From positions 496,001 to 560,000 of the forward strand of contig OX637622.1 in assembly GCA_951802195.1 (NCBI GenBank): DNA of 64,000 nt. Reading direction: 5' to 3'. The notes under the pieces were generated by a model. That model searched no databases and was not told where the DNA came from. It was given only the letters and a program-made list of their open reading frames with translations. This document shows, piece after piece, positions 1 through 10,785 of this stretch (the stretch's first letter is position 1; each line of letters starts with the position of its first letter). A program made the position numbers and the translations under genes. This DNA comes from Tausonia pullulans. Lineage: Eukaryota; Basidiomycota; Tremellomycetes; Cystofilobasidiales; Mrakiaceae.

Positions 1-1219
1 TGCTTGCCGCACCAAGAGAGCCACTCACGATGCCCGTCGACGGAGGTAGCCGACGACACAAGCAAGTACAGCGTGAGGGCGGCGAACTGCAGAGGCCGTT
101 TTGATAGTGATAGCGTGATGGGCAATCTAATTAGGTTTTTGTGCGGTCGGTGGTGAATAATGGAAGTAAGGAAAGGAATGGTCAGAGTCGGGCGCCCGCA
201 GGATGGCTGGATGGTGATAGCAGGCGCGAATGGAGATAGGGTCAATTCGGGGAGCGGCTTGGGCGATGCCGAAGGACAGTCATCAGATTACAAGGTGATG
301 GCTCGGAATGATTCTAAATGTTGAGGTATCATCGAGAAAGAACAAATTCACGACAGCCCTGTCTGTGTTGGCAAGCGAGTCCGACGCGGGTCGACCTCCG
401 GACCTGTCCCCTCACCGCTGTCAGCGTCGGAAGCTTGTAGAGGGGTTGTTCATCACTGGGAGCTGAACACCAACCGCCCCGCCACAGGATCATCCAAGTC
501 ACTGGACCATCAAGACAAACGCAGATAATGATACAAGTAATTAAGATACAGAGACAACACAATTGGCCTTGATCGCTCTCCCGATCTTCTTGCAAGTTGT
601 TTGTTTGATATGAGAATGCGAGAGGAAGTCACTTTCAACCAATGATTGTTTCCGTTTTCTAGTCCCCTGTTCAACCATTGAACCTCAAATTTAAATTACT
701 GCCTAGCTATATCCAATTCAGGTGACATACCGCTCCTCCCAAGCCCACTGTATAACGACAACAACGACGGGGAGCTCAAGGGAGCACAACCGCGACCACC
801 GTTTCTCATGGGCTCGTAGCACCAACCGATACGACACCTCCCAGTGCAGTTGTCCTTGCTGCAATCCGGCCGATTGGGAGATGCTGGGATCAATCTTCCT
901 CATCGGGGTTTGCAGTTGGCTTTCTTTCTGTCAGAAGTCGTCGCCGTTCTCTTCGCCGATCTTTCAATCTCCCCAACGTGAACGACTTTCGTTTCTATTA
1001 GCCCCCACTGAGCAGCCGCTCTCGTTTTCTTCTTCATTTGACGGATTGACTCGAGCAATGTGTTCTCCTCCTCTGGCTTTCCTTGAACACGTTCGCACGT
1101 CCCAGCTTCATTGCGCCATCTTCCCGCCTGATGTAGACCCGAACAAGGGACACGGCTTGCTCAACAAGTCCGCTAGAGGACTGTGCCTCCTATATACACC
1201 AATTTTGGCTTTAGCAGCT
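1..1219. other. Intergenic, no supported gene
   Basis: No convincing coding exon was found. An open frame from about 722 to 1336 on the plus strand has no ATG at its listed edge and reads as low-quality sequence rich in S, R and C. Its last part overlaps the decayed esterase copy that starts near 1220. The 5' half of that pseudogene may extend into this stretch, but I could not align it. Confidence 0.4.
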
Positions 1220-2362
1220 CATTCAGCCAAGGTGACGAAGAAGAGAAGCCACCGAGTCTCATGGAGACCGACCTCAATATACCCGCGCCACCAAGCCCAT
1301 TCCAGAGGGCTGAGACTGGTCAAGAACCGCAAGTGAGCATATCTAGAATTAATATCTTGTGCCAGTGGCCTCTGGGCAGATGAGACTTGCAGCATACTCG
1401 GCATCAGCGACAGCGTACTGCGGCAGAATGTCATTTTCTTTGCCGAACATCCTAAACGCCACGACATCTCTTGTTGGTGACTCAGATGCTCTGTAACGCT
1501 GGATGAGCACTAGAGGGAAGATCAAAATATAGGCTTCGTCGATGGGCTAGAGCTGGGCCTCCAAGTGTGCGTCTACAGACTCATCTGCAGAAGATCGACC
1601 GCTGGCTGACCTTTCATCGGTCGATATTCGAAGCCAACTGGTTCCACAACGATATCTGAGTCACCCATAACCATAACGTTTCTTGATATGATTGAAGTAT
1701 CCTCTTACCTCTTTTCCTCGATTCAGGGTCGAGCGGGGCGTCGTGAGTGCTCATTTCCGTCGAGCGTCGACCGAGCGAGAGCCAGGCTGACACCAGCTGA
1801 TATGGAGAATGTTCAACAGGCCAGGCTCTTAAGGGAAAGAACTGCCTCAGAGGTTTGAGGAGAAGCTCGGAAAAAGTATTATATATTCGTTAAGCGATCT
1901 GCAAGGTCTTGACGGTCGGATTCCTGATCCGATCGTCTTTGAGAGGTAGTAGGTCTGGCACACTCTCGGCCTTTCAGCCGTCGTGCCGATGCTGATACTC
2001 CTGCTGTAGCCTCTCCTGAGACATCATCTTTCTCACGCTCTTCGACGTCCAACTCCTTGACGGGAGATCCAAGGACCTCTCGCTCGAAAATATTAAACTC
2101 AATGGTACCATTAAAGGATTGTCTACATCCTCGGCGACTCATCCGGAAGGCATGCCTCTCGTCACGGGTGAAAGGGGTCTGAGCTTTCCTCGTACAGCCG
2201 CCATTTAACCCTTAGTTAAACGGACCGACTCTTTTCGTAGCTGCAGATCCGTTCCATCTCGCTCCAGACCTATCTCAAGCTGTGTGACTCAACCGGATCT
2301 TGGCGCCGCTCAACAACGAGGTCACCGACGATCTTTCGCTTCAGTCCGGAGCTGGGTCCGAG
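1220..2362 (+). pseudogene. Decayed tandem copy of the SGNH/PC-esterase gene
   Basis: Pieces of this stretch translate to diverged versions of the intact esterase at 3431-5569, in the same order. At 1393 it reads ILGISDSVLRQNVIFFAEH (intact: ILCIGDSIMRQNLLYFAMH). At about 1606 it reads LTFHRSIFEANWFHND (intact: LTPFLQFRYRANWFHNG). At about 1845 it reads ELPQRFEEKL followed by LSDLQGLDGRIPDPIVFE (intact: NVPQRFEDKF, LNDPLGLDGRTPELIIFE). Near 2020 it reads DIIFLTLFDVQLLDGR, and near 2290 IRSISLQTYLKLCDS then RILAPLNNEVTDDLS. Splice donors fall at matching places (1333 and 1946, against 4179 and 4769). Decay is visible: the conserved Trp before DIIF is TGA (about 2017), frames shift near 2108 and 2291, and the catalytic DGLHF block has become DDLSL, losing the histidine. 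GDS has become SDS. It is a host-gene duplicate, no longer functional as an esterase. Confidence 0.85.
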
Positions 2363-3430
2363 AAGGCGACGCATCATCATACAGACGGATCTCGCGACAA
2401 GCTAAGAGGGCCCCAGAATCTGGTTTCCAAAGGTGACCTATGATTGATTGCAGGGAGCGAGAGGAAACTGAGTTTCAAGAGTGTAGAAGTGGCATAGGTG
2501 GGGAAGAGGAGCGGGGGGCGCAGCTGATCCCCCTTAATTTTGGATGGATTCATCGCACGCCGGAGGCTCCTTAATCATTGCTCTCTCTCTCCTCTCTGTG
2601 GGCAATACTTTCGGCGGCCGACCATGGGATATCGAGTTGTCAATTCATTCAAAGCAGGACGGCCGAGGTTCATATCAGGCCAGAAAAGGGGTCTTGTTCA
2701 TATCGGCGTGTGCGCCCAGGACGTCGTGGGCCTAACCAAGAGAGAGATCCCCCTGACATAATGTGTAAGACTCTCCCACCCTTGGACTGAGCCCAGACTC
2801 AAAGGAGGTCCAAGCTCGAGATTTTCTTCTCGTTCGGCCGTCAAGGCCATGGTTTCTGGATCGTCCTCTGATGAACGTGGATGGACAGACGACCGTGCGT
2901 GCGCAAAGCCCCTGTCCAGGGACTATTACTCATGTCTCGAAGGCGGTGATGGTCGTGGACGCTCGCCGATGATCCCCCTAATTCCAGCATGCGTGTCTCA
3001 ACGGTGGAGAGCCACCGCCGTCCACGGCGTTCCCGCATGGAAGAGGTCCGAGATCTAGGGGTGAATAGCCATAGAACGTGAGGGCTCGCTCATGTTTCAT
3101 CCGGGATCCGAGACACTAGAATCGCCGACACTCCGGTCGTGGGCCTTTTGGCCCGCAACATCAATCGAAGGGGCCCGAGTTGACAAGGATGAGCGACAGA
3201 TGAGCAGGAACGAGCGCGAGAAGGATCGACGGCTGCCGGGCTCTCTTTCTTGCCACCCAGTCGGTTGAAATCAGACGACTCGAGCGCACTTTTCAACCTT
3301 TACCATCCATAATCCATCCAGTGCATTAATTATTCCATTGCATTTCTCTCCTCCCTTTTTGCACTCTTCCCCCCATCTATCGCCCCTGTTTGCCTCTCCC
3401 TCCTCCTTTCATCGCCTCCCGCCCTCCTCC
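2363..3430. other. Intergenic between pseudogene and intact esterase
   Basis: About 1.07 kb with no supported exon. The last 120 bases before the start at 3431 are rich in C and T, as in many fungal promoters and 5' leaders. No clear TATA box was seen. Confidence 0.5.
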
Positions 3431-5569
3431 ATGCCCCGGTTAAACTATAGCCCCCCATGCCTGCAATTGTCGAACGACGAGCTGTTAAACGAGAAGGCAA
3501 CCCTTTACTCTGACGGCGGCATGTGGGACGTCAAGTCGCCCGTCGTTGGTTCCCGACAATCGTTCAAGTCGCCCCTATGGTACAGCTACGGTCAGCAGCG
3601 GCGCGTGCGACCACGATGGGTCCTCATGCAGTGGGTGGTCATCCTCGGCGCGTTCATCGGCGGCTGCTTGCTCGGCTACTTCTAGTGAGTCGAGTCGGTC
3701 AAGTCGTCCGCCTTGCCAATCTCTGCTCCTGTCGAGCGAGTGAGCGAGCGGAGTTTGCTCATCGAACCCATGGATCTCAAAAGCTCAGGCTCCTCCTCCA
3801 GATCTCCACCGTTGCCATCGCCCTCAAAGGCACCAGTAGCTGTCGCCCGAGTACCCCTCCTTACCCATCCAATCGCTCCCCCTCCAACTCGCAAGGCGGC
3901 CCCTCCTCTTCCTCCTGGCCCTCCTATGAACCCCTTCTCGCTCCCTGGCTTCATCACCAACCAGCCCATCATTGATCGATCGCTGCCCGAGGGCCGGGCT
4001 TACTTTGATTATGACCAGGTCCGCTGGCAGCCCGTCCCGGCGTCGTCCACCCGGTCCCGGTCCGCTAGCCGGCCGATGCACTGGCAGGAGGAGCCGAGCC
4101 TTATGAAGGAGCTTAAGAACGCGCATAAAGAGGGCAAATTTGAGGGCGAGAAATGGGACTGGGCGAGGAACAAGACGTGAGTCGGAGTTGCAGCCATAAG
4201 AGGTGCCCCACTCACGCTGGCGTTCACATAGGATTCTCTGCATCGGCGACTCGATCATGCGCCAAAACCTGCTGTACTTTGCCATGCACATTTCCCAGGA
4301 CATCATGCGTGAATTTTTTGACTACCATGATACGCCGGGCCAGAAATGGAGGCCGGAGGAGCACATGGGTATTGTAGATGTTCCGGAACTCAATTTCAAG
4401 ATGTACGCCGAATGGCGCATGACACTCTCGAATTTTTCAGGCTCTGACCCCATTTCTTCAATTCCGCTACAGGGCCAATTGGTTTCACAATGGAATGTTT
4501 GTAGCTCCTCTCCTCTTTCTCTTCGCATGGTAAATGCTGACATCTCCGCGTTCCGACGCACAGGATCGAGGAAACGATCGTGCGTACACTTGTTTTTTCT
4601 CTCATCGCTCTCAATCTAAGCTGACGATCCTTCCACTCAGCCCACGTTCTTCCCCGGCCAGAATGTGCCTCAGCGGTTTGAAGACAAATTCGAACAGGTC
4701 TTCCTTCCAAGTCTCAACGATCCGCTGGGACTGGATGGCCGGACGCCCGAACTCATCATCTTCGAGAGGTCAGCCAGCCTCTTTCTGCTTTCCTGCATCC
4801 CTGAAGGATCACTCATGAGTTTCAGTCGCACAGCCTCTCGTGGGACCTAGTCTTTCTCCAGGCCCTCGCCAGCCACAACGGGGACACCCAGTTCCACGGC
4901 CGGCCGCTTGAGGACATTGAACTTGCTTGGTACCGCCAGCGGATCACTCACATCCTGAGTATTCTCCAGAAGCAGTTCCCCAAGACCAAGGTGCGTCTAC
5001 TGCGCAAGTAAGGCACCGAATCAGATACTGATATCCTCTTCTCCCTTCAGATCGTCATACAGACGGCACACAACGGCTTCAAGGCGCACGAGAACGTCAT
5101 GAGCCCCGTTCGCATGTGGCAGCAGGTGCGTTAGTTTCTGGTACCTCTACATGTACCGAAGCTCATTCCATCTCCTCTTGACTTGGGTCACAGGGCGAGG
5201 CGATCCGCTCGGTTGCTCTCTCCGTCGGTATCGAACTCTTCGACTGGGGCCGCATCGTCACCCCGCTTAACCAGGAGACCATCGATGGCCTCCACTTCAA
5301 GCCTGGATCCGGCTCTTGGCTTTGGGTGAAATTTTCTCTCCTTGTTCCACCTCGCTCGCCGACGCTGATAGTGTCCTCGTGTGCGCGCGGCTTAGGGTGA
5401 AATGGCGCTCACTTTCCTCAAGCGCGCCGTTCTCTGGCCAGAGAGGAAGACGAGGAAGTATATCGACCTGTCCGGCGAGCAGAGGCGTGTTTCCCAAGCC
5501 GACATGGCAGCGAGCTACGAGACGGCTCCCGAGCCGAAGATATTTTACGAGAAGCTCACGTTTACCTGA
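3431..5569 (+). CDS. SGNH/PC-esterase family type II membrane protein
   Basis: Predicted acyl-esterase or acyltransferase of the SGNH/PC-esterase group, likely anchored in the secretory pathway; substrate unknown. Exon 1 encodes a cytosolic tail and one membrane segment (VLMQWVVILGAFIGGCLLGYF). A proline-rich stalk follows (PPTRKAAPPLPPGPP), then the catalytic domain. Its block I is ILCIGDSIMRQN with the nucleophile Ser, and its C-terminal block is IDGLHF, giving the Asp and His. Other family-like blocks are RANWFHNG, LGLDGR and SLSWDLVF. About nine exons join in frame. The second intron ends at the AAAAG before 3781, because the other nearby acceptors would create a stop. The acceptor before RANWFHNG is uncertain (near 4440 or 4474); the pseudogene supports 4440. 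The last intron restores GEMALTFLKRAVLWPER, and the stop is TGA at 5567-5569. It lies downstream of its own decayed copy. The family call is firm; the biochemical role is inference. Confidence 0.82.
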
Positions 5570-6134
5570 ATGGTCGTCGATGGGAGGATCTCAGGGTGTG
5601 GCCAGCGTCGTCTTGTTTTTCATATTAACCTCTTTCTTATTTTTGGGTTCATGTTCATATTTTTACTTTATTTCTTCTAGTACTCCGTCGCACCCACAGA
5701 TAGACAGAGTGAGCAAACCTTGAGGTCCTGGGCGTGCGCAGCATGAAGGAAGACACCACTGTGATGCCACTTGGCACACTAGCCGTTCGGAGCTCGCGTG
5801 AAAGGCCAAACAACAGGCCTGTTCCGATTGATTCTTTGGATCAGACGCATGGTGATGGCGGTGCGTGCATGTGAGTGCGTGCGCATTTGAACCTTTGAGT
5901 GTGCGTCGACGGGTATAGCTGGATGGAAGGAGTTGACTGATGAGGCATCTAATCAAGGCACTGGATCCCCAGTTGCTTCATATTGTTTTGACCAGAGCTG
6001 TATGAAAGGTCAAAGACTAACAAGCCGAGGTGGTTGGAGGCGACTTGACCTCGCCTGCGCGAGCTCGACGCGCGAAGTCGGACACGCGAGTCGGGTCGGG
6101 TCGTTATTTCTCCTCCACCCTCAACCCAGGCTCC
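5570..6134. other. Intergenic
   Basis: About 560 bases between two plus-strand genes. A T-rich patch lies just after the esterase stop (about 5617-5680) and probably belongs to its 3' UTR. No coding or RNA feature was recognised. Confidence 0.5.
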
Positions 6135-8261
6135 ATGCCCCACGACTTTCCCTTTCCTCTTCATCACTCTGGACAATGGTCGCCTGAATGCCCCTCAGCC
6201 GGCTACGGAAAAGATTTCTTTGGGATGCACACCTCTTCGGTTCCGCACCTCGGTGAGGACTCCGACCTCGATGCGCGCCACTGTCCGACCGATGTCAGCC
6301 CCAAGGAACGGTCTGCTTTCTTGAGTCAGTATCGACAGGCAGTGGGGAATACAGAGTGCGAGGACTTGAGGGAGAGTAGGAGGCACAGGGTCGAGAGGAC
6401 TATATTGCGCCCTCGCAAGGAGGATGGGTCCGTCAATACGGATCTTTACACCGACACAGTTCACATTGGCCCTCCGTCTCGAACGATCTCACTCGACTAC
6501 GCGTCCCGGACCGCGCCCCACCGTCCTCGGAAGCGAATGCCGACCCTCGTTGGCTCAGCCGCCCGAGTTGTCGCGTCCAACATGGAGCTCTATGCGGACG
6601 AGAGCTTCGGGCCTTCCGGCGGACTCGGACCGGGTACGCTGCGAGCCCTGCTGAGGGCACTGGAGCAGGGCGACGAGCCGCTTGAAATTGGGAACTGGAC
6701 TCGCTTCGTGCGTGACTGGGGGGAGACGGCCCTTGAGGCGATCAAGCGGCGTGGAGGAGGAGATAGAGGAACAGGAGCAGCAACAGCAGCGACTGGACTG
6801 CCCGCGAGAGGTAAGAGCCTCTCGATGCGTCCCAGGCGCGTCCTCCTGACTGATTGGACCCACGTTAAGGCGAGTCGTCATTCTTTGCCGACCCTGATCC
6901 TGCAGCTCGACGCGTTCCTACAGATTTAACGGCCTCACATAGGCACAGGACACTTTTATACCCGAGACGCGAGCTGCTATATTTCCTCGCTACCAGCCCA
7001 CCAACATCTCCGCTGCTCCTGCTTAACTCGCCAACACCCTCGGGCATCCCCTTTATCGTTTCTCTCAACCTTTCTGGGACAGATTTCTCCGATTCCAATG
7101 CAATTGCCCTCAAGATCCTCGAGTGTCTGGTCTCCCTCGACACGGAGAAGTGCGTCTTTGTCTGTCCGAGCTTAGGGCGCCCAGCTTGGTCTTCAGCTGA
7201 TTCTCAACCATAGCACGTGCCTGACAGACGTTGGTGTCGGTGCCCTTGCAATTTCGGTCTCGAAGCCTGGTGACGAGCGACGGTCCGGCCTGGTTCGACT
7301 CCAGTCTTGGTCCCTCCGAGGGTGCGGTGGCGTGTCGGATCGGAGCGCAAAGAGCTTCAAAAGATTTCCGAGACTCTGCTATATTGGTCGGTCCCATCGA
7401 GATGCTTGCTTGAATCAAGAACTGACCATGTAATACACCCCAGATGTCCGCCGAACGTCCTGTACTGAGCCGACCTTCAAGCAGCTCCTTAATAGGTCTC
7501 CTGTCGCTCAGCCCCTCTCCGCCACCTCCTTCAGTAACTGGCACTCAATCCCTCCTCCGGAGGAAGAGAGGTTTCCTTTGCTCGACCTCCTTCACCTTTG
7601 CGCCCCTCCACCACCCAACCATGTCTCCCTCACGATCTCTTCCCATATCCACACATCTAGAAACCCGTCAACATTCCGGGAGCGAGGCCTCATCCACGCG
7701 ATCCTTGTTCGGACGGCATCTGACCCAGCTTCCCTCCTCCTGGAGACACCAGAAGTAGAGTCTTTTGAGGCAACGGAACCACCCTTGAGGCTGCGGTCGG
7801 CCGCAGACTCGGGTCGGTCCATCCTTGAAACCCAGCCTGCAACAGTGAAGAAGCGAGCTCGTCCCTCGGACCTTGTCTCTGATATCCTAAGTGGAGTTGC
7901 CGCTTCTCCCATTGGTTCTCAACCTCGGCGACTCTTGTCGCCAGCGATCCAACCCTTGACAACACTCTCCCTCTCTTCGCCTCCTGCACCCAATCCCTTC
8001 GCCCGGCGCCGGCCTCGTTTCGGAGCGCAACCTTCTCTCTTGCCTTCTCCATCGGTCTCCGGTCGCCCACTCTTTGGTACACCAGCCTCTGAAAAGGCCG
8101 CATCGATGAGCGCGCGAACCAGCAGCAGCACGCCAGCAAATCTGCCGTCGCCAGATGGCATCGCCCCAATAATCAAGGGTCGCGCTGGCATCGTGGAGCG
8201 GCCAGTTGAATATGGGTCGCTCAGGACGGGCTTTTTTCAGAACGGAAAGTGGAATGGGTGA
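6135..8261 (+). CDS. Leucine-rich repeat protein, function unknown
   Basis: I chose the ATG at 6135, the first ATG of a long open exon beginning MPHDFPFPLHH. Exon 1 ends at the GTAAGA near 6811. The next exon continues in frame as ARRVPTDLTASHRHRTLLYP and carries LRR-like text: IPFIVSLNLSGTDFSDSNAIAL, then after an intron TCLTDVGVGALAISVS, then LVRLQSWSLRGCGGVSDRSA and RLCYIDVRRTSC. This spacing of L, N and C resembles the cysteine-containing LRRs of AMN1 and F-box proteins, but no F-box was seen. The C-terminal third is rich in Ser, Pro and Arg and probably disordered (SDILSGVAASPIGSQPRRL), ending GFFQNGKWNG. It may serve as a protein-interaction scaffold; that is inference. Exon phases agree across four introns, which supports a real gene. 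Confidence 0.7.
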
Positions 8262-8644
8262 TCTAGACCTACCGACCCAACCTACCGACTCCTTCGTCCG
8301 CACGTTCTCTGGCCGGAGGACACTCTCAGGACAAAAAAAAAAGATTCAAAAGGGCCACCTCGTTAGGCTTTTCCACACTGATGAGCCATCAAGGAGTGGC
8401 GCTCAGCTTCTCGTCGCAGGGACAAGGGTGACTGGACTACGCCACTGAGTAATGGCGGGCCCTTTATTATCCATAATTATATTTCCATGAAGTATCTGCG
8501 CCTGCTCATGATGCCAATACTTTCTCTTCGCGAGGAGAGAAGGACGTGGGACCGGAGAGAAACCGCCGGGGACAACCTGACGTGTTGTCAGCGGCCGGCC
8601 TGACGCCTCCCTCCAACCACAACGACGTCATCCTGTCGAAAGCC
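8262..8644. other. Intergenic
   Basis: About 380 bases between the LRR gene and the reductase gene. An A/T-rich patch near 8466-8485 could serve as a 3'-end or core promoter signal. Nothing else was recognised. Confidence 0.45.
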
Positions 8645-9911
8645 ATGGGCATCGAATCGGCTCTATTCCGCAAGACCTGTTTGTAGGCTACCCATGCTTG
8701 TTTTGTGAGGTGCCAGGATACTGAGGCAACCGACCGTACGTCCAGTGCTGGGCTTCCACCTGTTCTCGATCCAGGTGAGTCCGCTCTTGTTCTCGACTGA
8801 GGACCTCAGTTCATCGGCTCTTCTATTTCTTCTTCTTCTTTTCAGTTCCCCATAACCTTATTCTTTCATAATGCCCAACATGGGAAGCACTCGAAGGACT
8901 CTGTGCTGAATCTCAACGGCGAGTGCGGCGACGCGTCGATCCTCGAGTCCATTTCTAAAGCGCCCTCCTCACACACAGGCCGATTTGCCTGGTGGAGCAT
9001 GGAAATACTGAGCCCGCTTTCGGCCCTCTATGCCCTGTTCACCTCTTGCCGACCGTCGGATCTCTCTTACCCGACCCAGCTCCTCTTTGCTCTCTACCTC
9101 GTCCATTACGCGAACCGATCGACCATCAGCGTCCTGCGAGCAACTCACGGAATGGCGCCCATCCATCTGAGCGTCTGGCTCTCTGGGATGGCCTTCAACC
9201 TTGCCAACGGCTACCTCCTTGGAAGCTATTTCGCGACGGACCCTGTTGGCCCAGGAGGCTTTGCTCTGTGGACGTACTGGATCGGGGTGGTGCTCATGGC
9301 TCTGGGCTGGTTCGGCAATGTCGGTGCGTCGAGCCTGAGAGTGCGGATAGAGATCCCAGCTGACACGCATGATTGTCAGCTCACGACGAGATCCTCAAGA
9401 ATCTGCGGATGAACCCGCCTAAAGAGATCAAAGAAAAGCCTGCCAGGTCGACGACCGTCAAGACGGATGGCAAGACGAGGACATACTACGTACCAGAGGG
9501 CGGCCTCTTTTCTCTCGTCTCGTACGTCCGTCATTCTTCATCTGCTCTACTGAGGCTGATAGCTTGAATCTCAAGCTTTCCGAACCATCTTTGCGAGCTC
9601 GTCGAGTGGACCGGCTTCTCGCTCGCTACCTCGTCCGCGGCCATCGCCCTCGGACATGGAGGCAGCGCGTTCCTCCTCCCTGGCAAGCACTCGTGGCATG
9701 GCTGGCCGTTGATGAGCCCCCCCTGGTTGTTTGCGCTCAACGAGGTTAGATGACATGCCGGGTCGCTTCGCGAGCGCGTCCTGACCCTATCTTCGTCTCC
9801 AGATCACGACGCTCATCCCACGAGCCTTAGCTGGACACAAGTGGTACAAGGAGCGCTTCGGGACGGCCTATCCAAAGAAGAGGAAGGCGATCATCCCTTT
9901 TATCCTTTGAG
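8645..9911 (+). CDS. Steroid 5-alpha-reductase family enzyme
   Basis: Member of the SRD5A family, NADPH-dependent reductases of the ER membrane that saturate a C=C bond next to a carbonyl in steroids or related lipids. The true substrate in fungi is unknown. Family blocks in order: GRFAWWSMEILSP, LLFALYLVHYANRS (HY..R motif), FNLANGYLLG, ALGWFGNVAHDEILKNLR, YYVPEGGLFSLVS, then YFPNHLCELVEWTGF, and a C-terminal RALAGHKWYKERFG ending in KAIIPFIL. Several hydrophobic segments fit a multi-pass membrane protein. The first exon is short (MGIESALFRKT) and joins in phase to LLGFHLFSIQ, then to FPITLFFHNAQHGKHSK. One intron (8919-8978) seems to use a GC donor; if it is retained, 20 residues are inserted in frame. 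The N-terminus is shorter than in animal SRD5A1, so the start is less certain than the rest. Confidence 0.85.
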
Positions 9912-10785
9912 ATAATGATCTTTCGCCAGATTTTCTGACCGAGAGAGATTGGAAAGAAGTAGCAAGTCTCTCATGAACAAGCGGACTTCTGACACGCGGA
10001 AATTGACATTGTCCCAGACACACCCCACTACTTTATACTCAAACGAGGAGAAGCATCAAGATCGTGAAGAAGGAATGCACGAGTGTTGTGACGAAAAGCA
10101 GGACCCCCATCTCTCCCCCTCCAAGCAAGCTCGGTCTCGGGTAACCAACCCATTAGGACCCACTCTAGCCCTTCCCCGCATGATCCATCCTGTCCACCTT
10201 GACGTCCCCAACATGCTGCTAGGCTTCTTCGGTGCACTCAGCTGGCCGTGTCGTATTGCTTTGCGCTCGACCTCGGCGGTCTCCCGTTCGGCAGTCTTCC
10301 TCCCGCCGTGTCTCAAAGCCGCGGCCATCGGCCATCGCGGCCGCGCCTCCCTGCCCTGCTCGGCCGCAGACATCAAAGAGTATCTCTTGACATCGGTGGA
10401 AGCAGCGGCGGAAATCGAGTGCGACTGGGCGAGGTCGGCCGGCTTGATCTCCGGATGGCTGCGGAGTCGGCCGCGTAGGCTGTTGTTCTAGTGAGGTCAA
10501 GTTTCCACCGTAGATACCTGCCATGCGTTCGATGCGGGCTTCGCCTGTAGCTCTCATCTGATTCTTGGCTCTACCGCTCGTGCGTTCACTGCCTCAGCCA
10601 GGTTACCAACGATCACTCGGACGGGCCCAGTGGCGCCAGTTGGACGGACTTTGCTCCTCCTTCTCTTCCCGCCGATGGGAACGTCAAGGCCGTCAAATCA
10701 GACATTCACATATTCTCAAAGAGTCACCTCCGCCCTACATGAGTTGCGTGCATGCGTGGTTGAGCCACCAGCTAGCGCTCGCTCC
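9912..10785. other. Intergenic between convergent genes
   Basis: About 870 bases between the 3' ends of two converging genes. GC-rich open frames exist on both strands (for example plus 10212-10491, with an ATG at 10212), but none shows a recognisable domain or clear exon structure. I treat them as chance frames. Confidence 0.4.

Noticed and set aside
722-1336. Plus-strand open frame upstream of the esterase
   Set aside because: No ATG at its listed 5' edge, no domain, and its 3' part is explained by the esterase pseudogene.
1879-2142. Minus-strand 87-residue frame
   Set aside because: It lies antisense to aligned exons of the decayed esterase copy.
9949-10557. Open frames on both strands between the reductase and the uncharacterised gene
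   Set aside because: No known domain, no consistent splice pattern, and both strands are equally open, which points to base composition.
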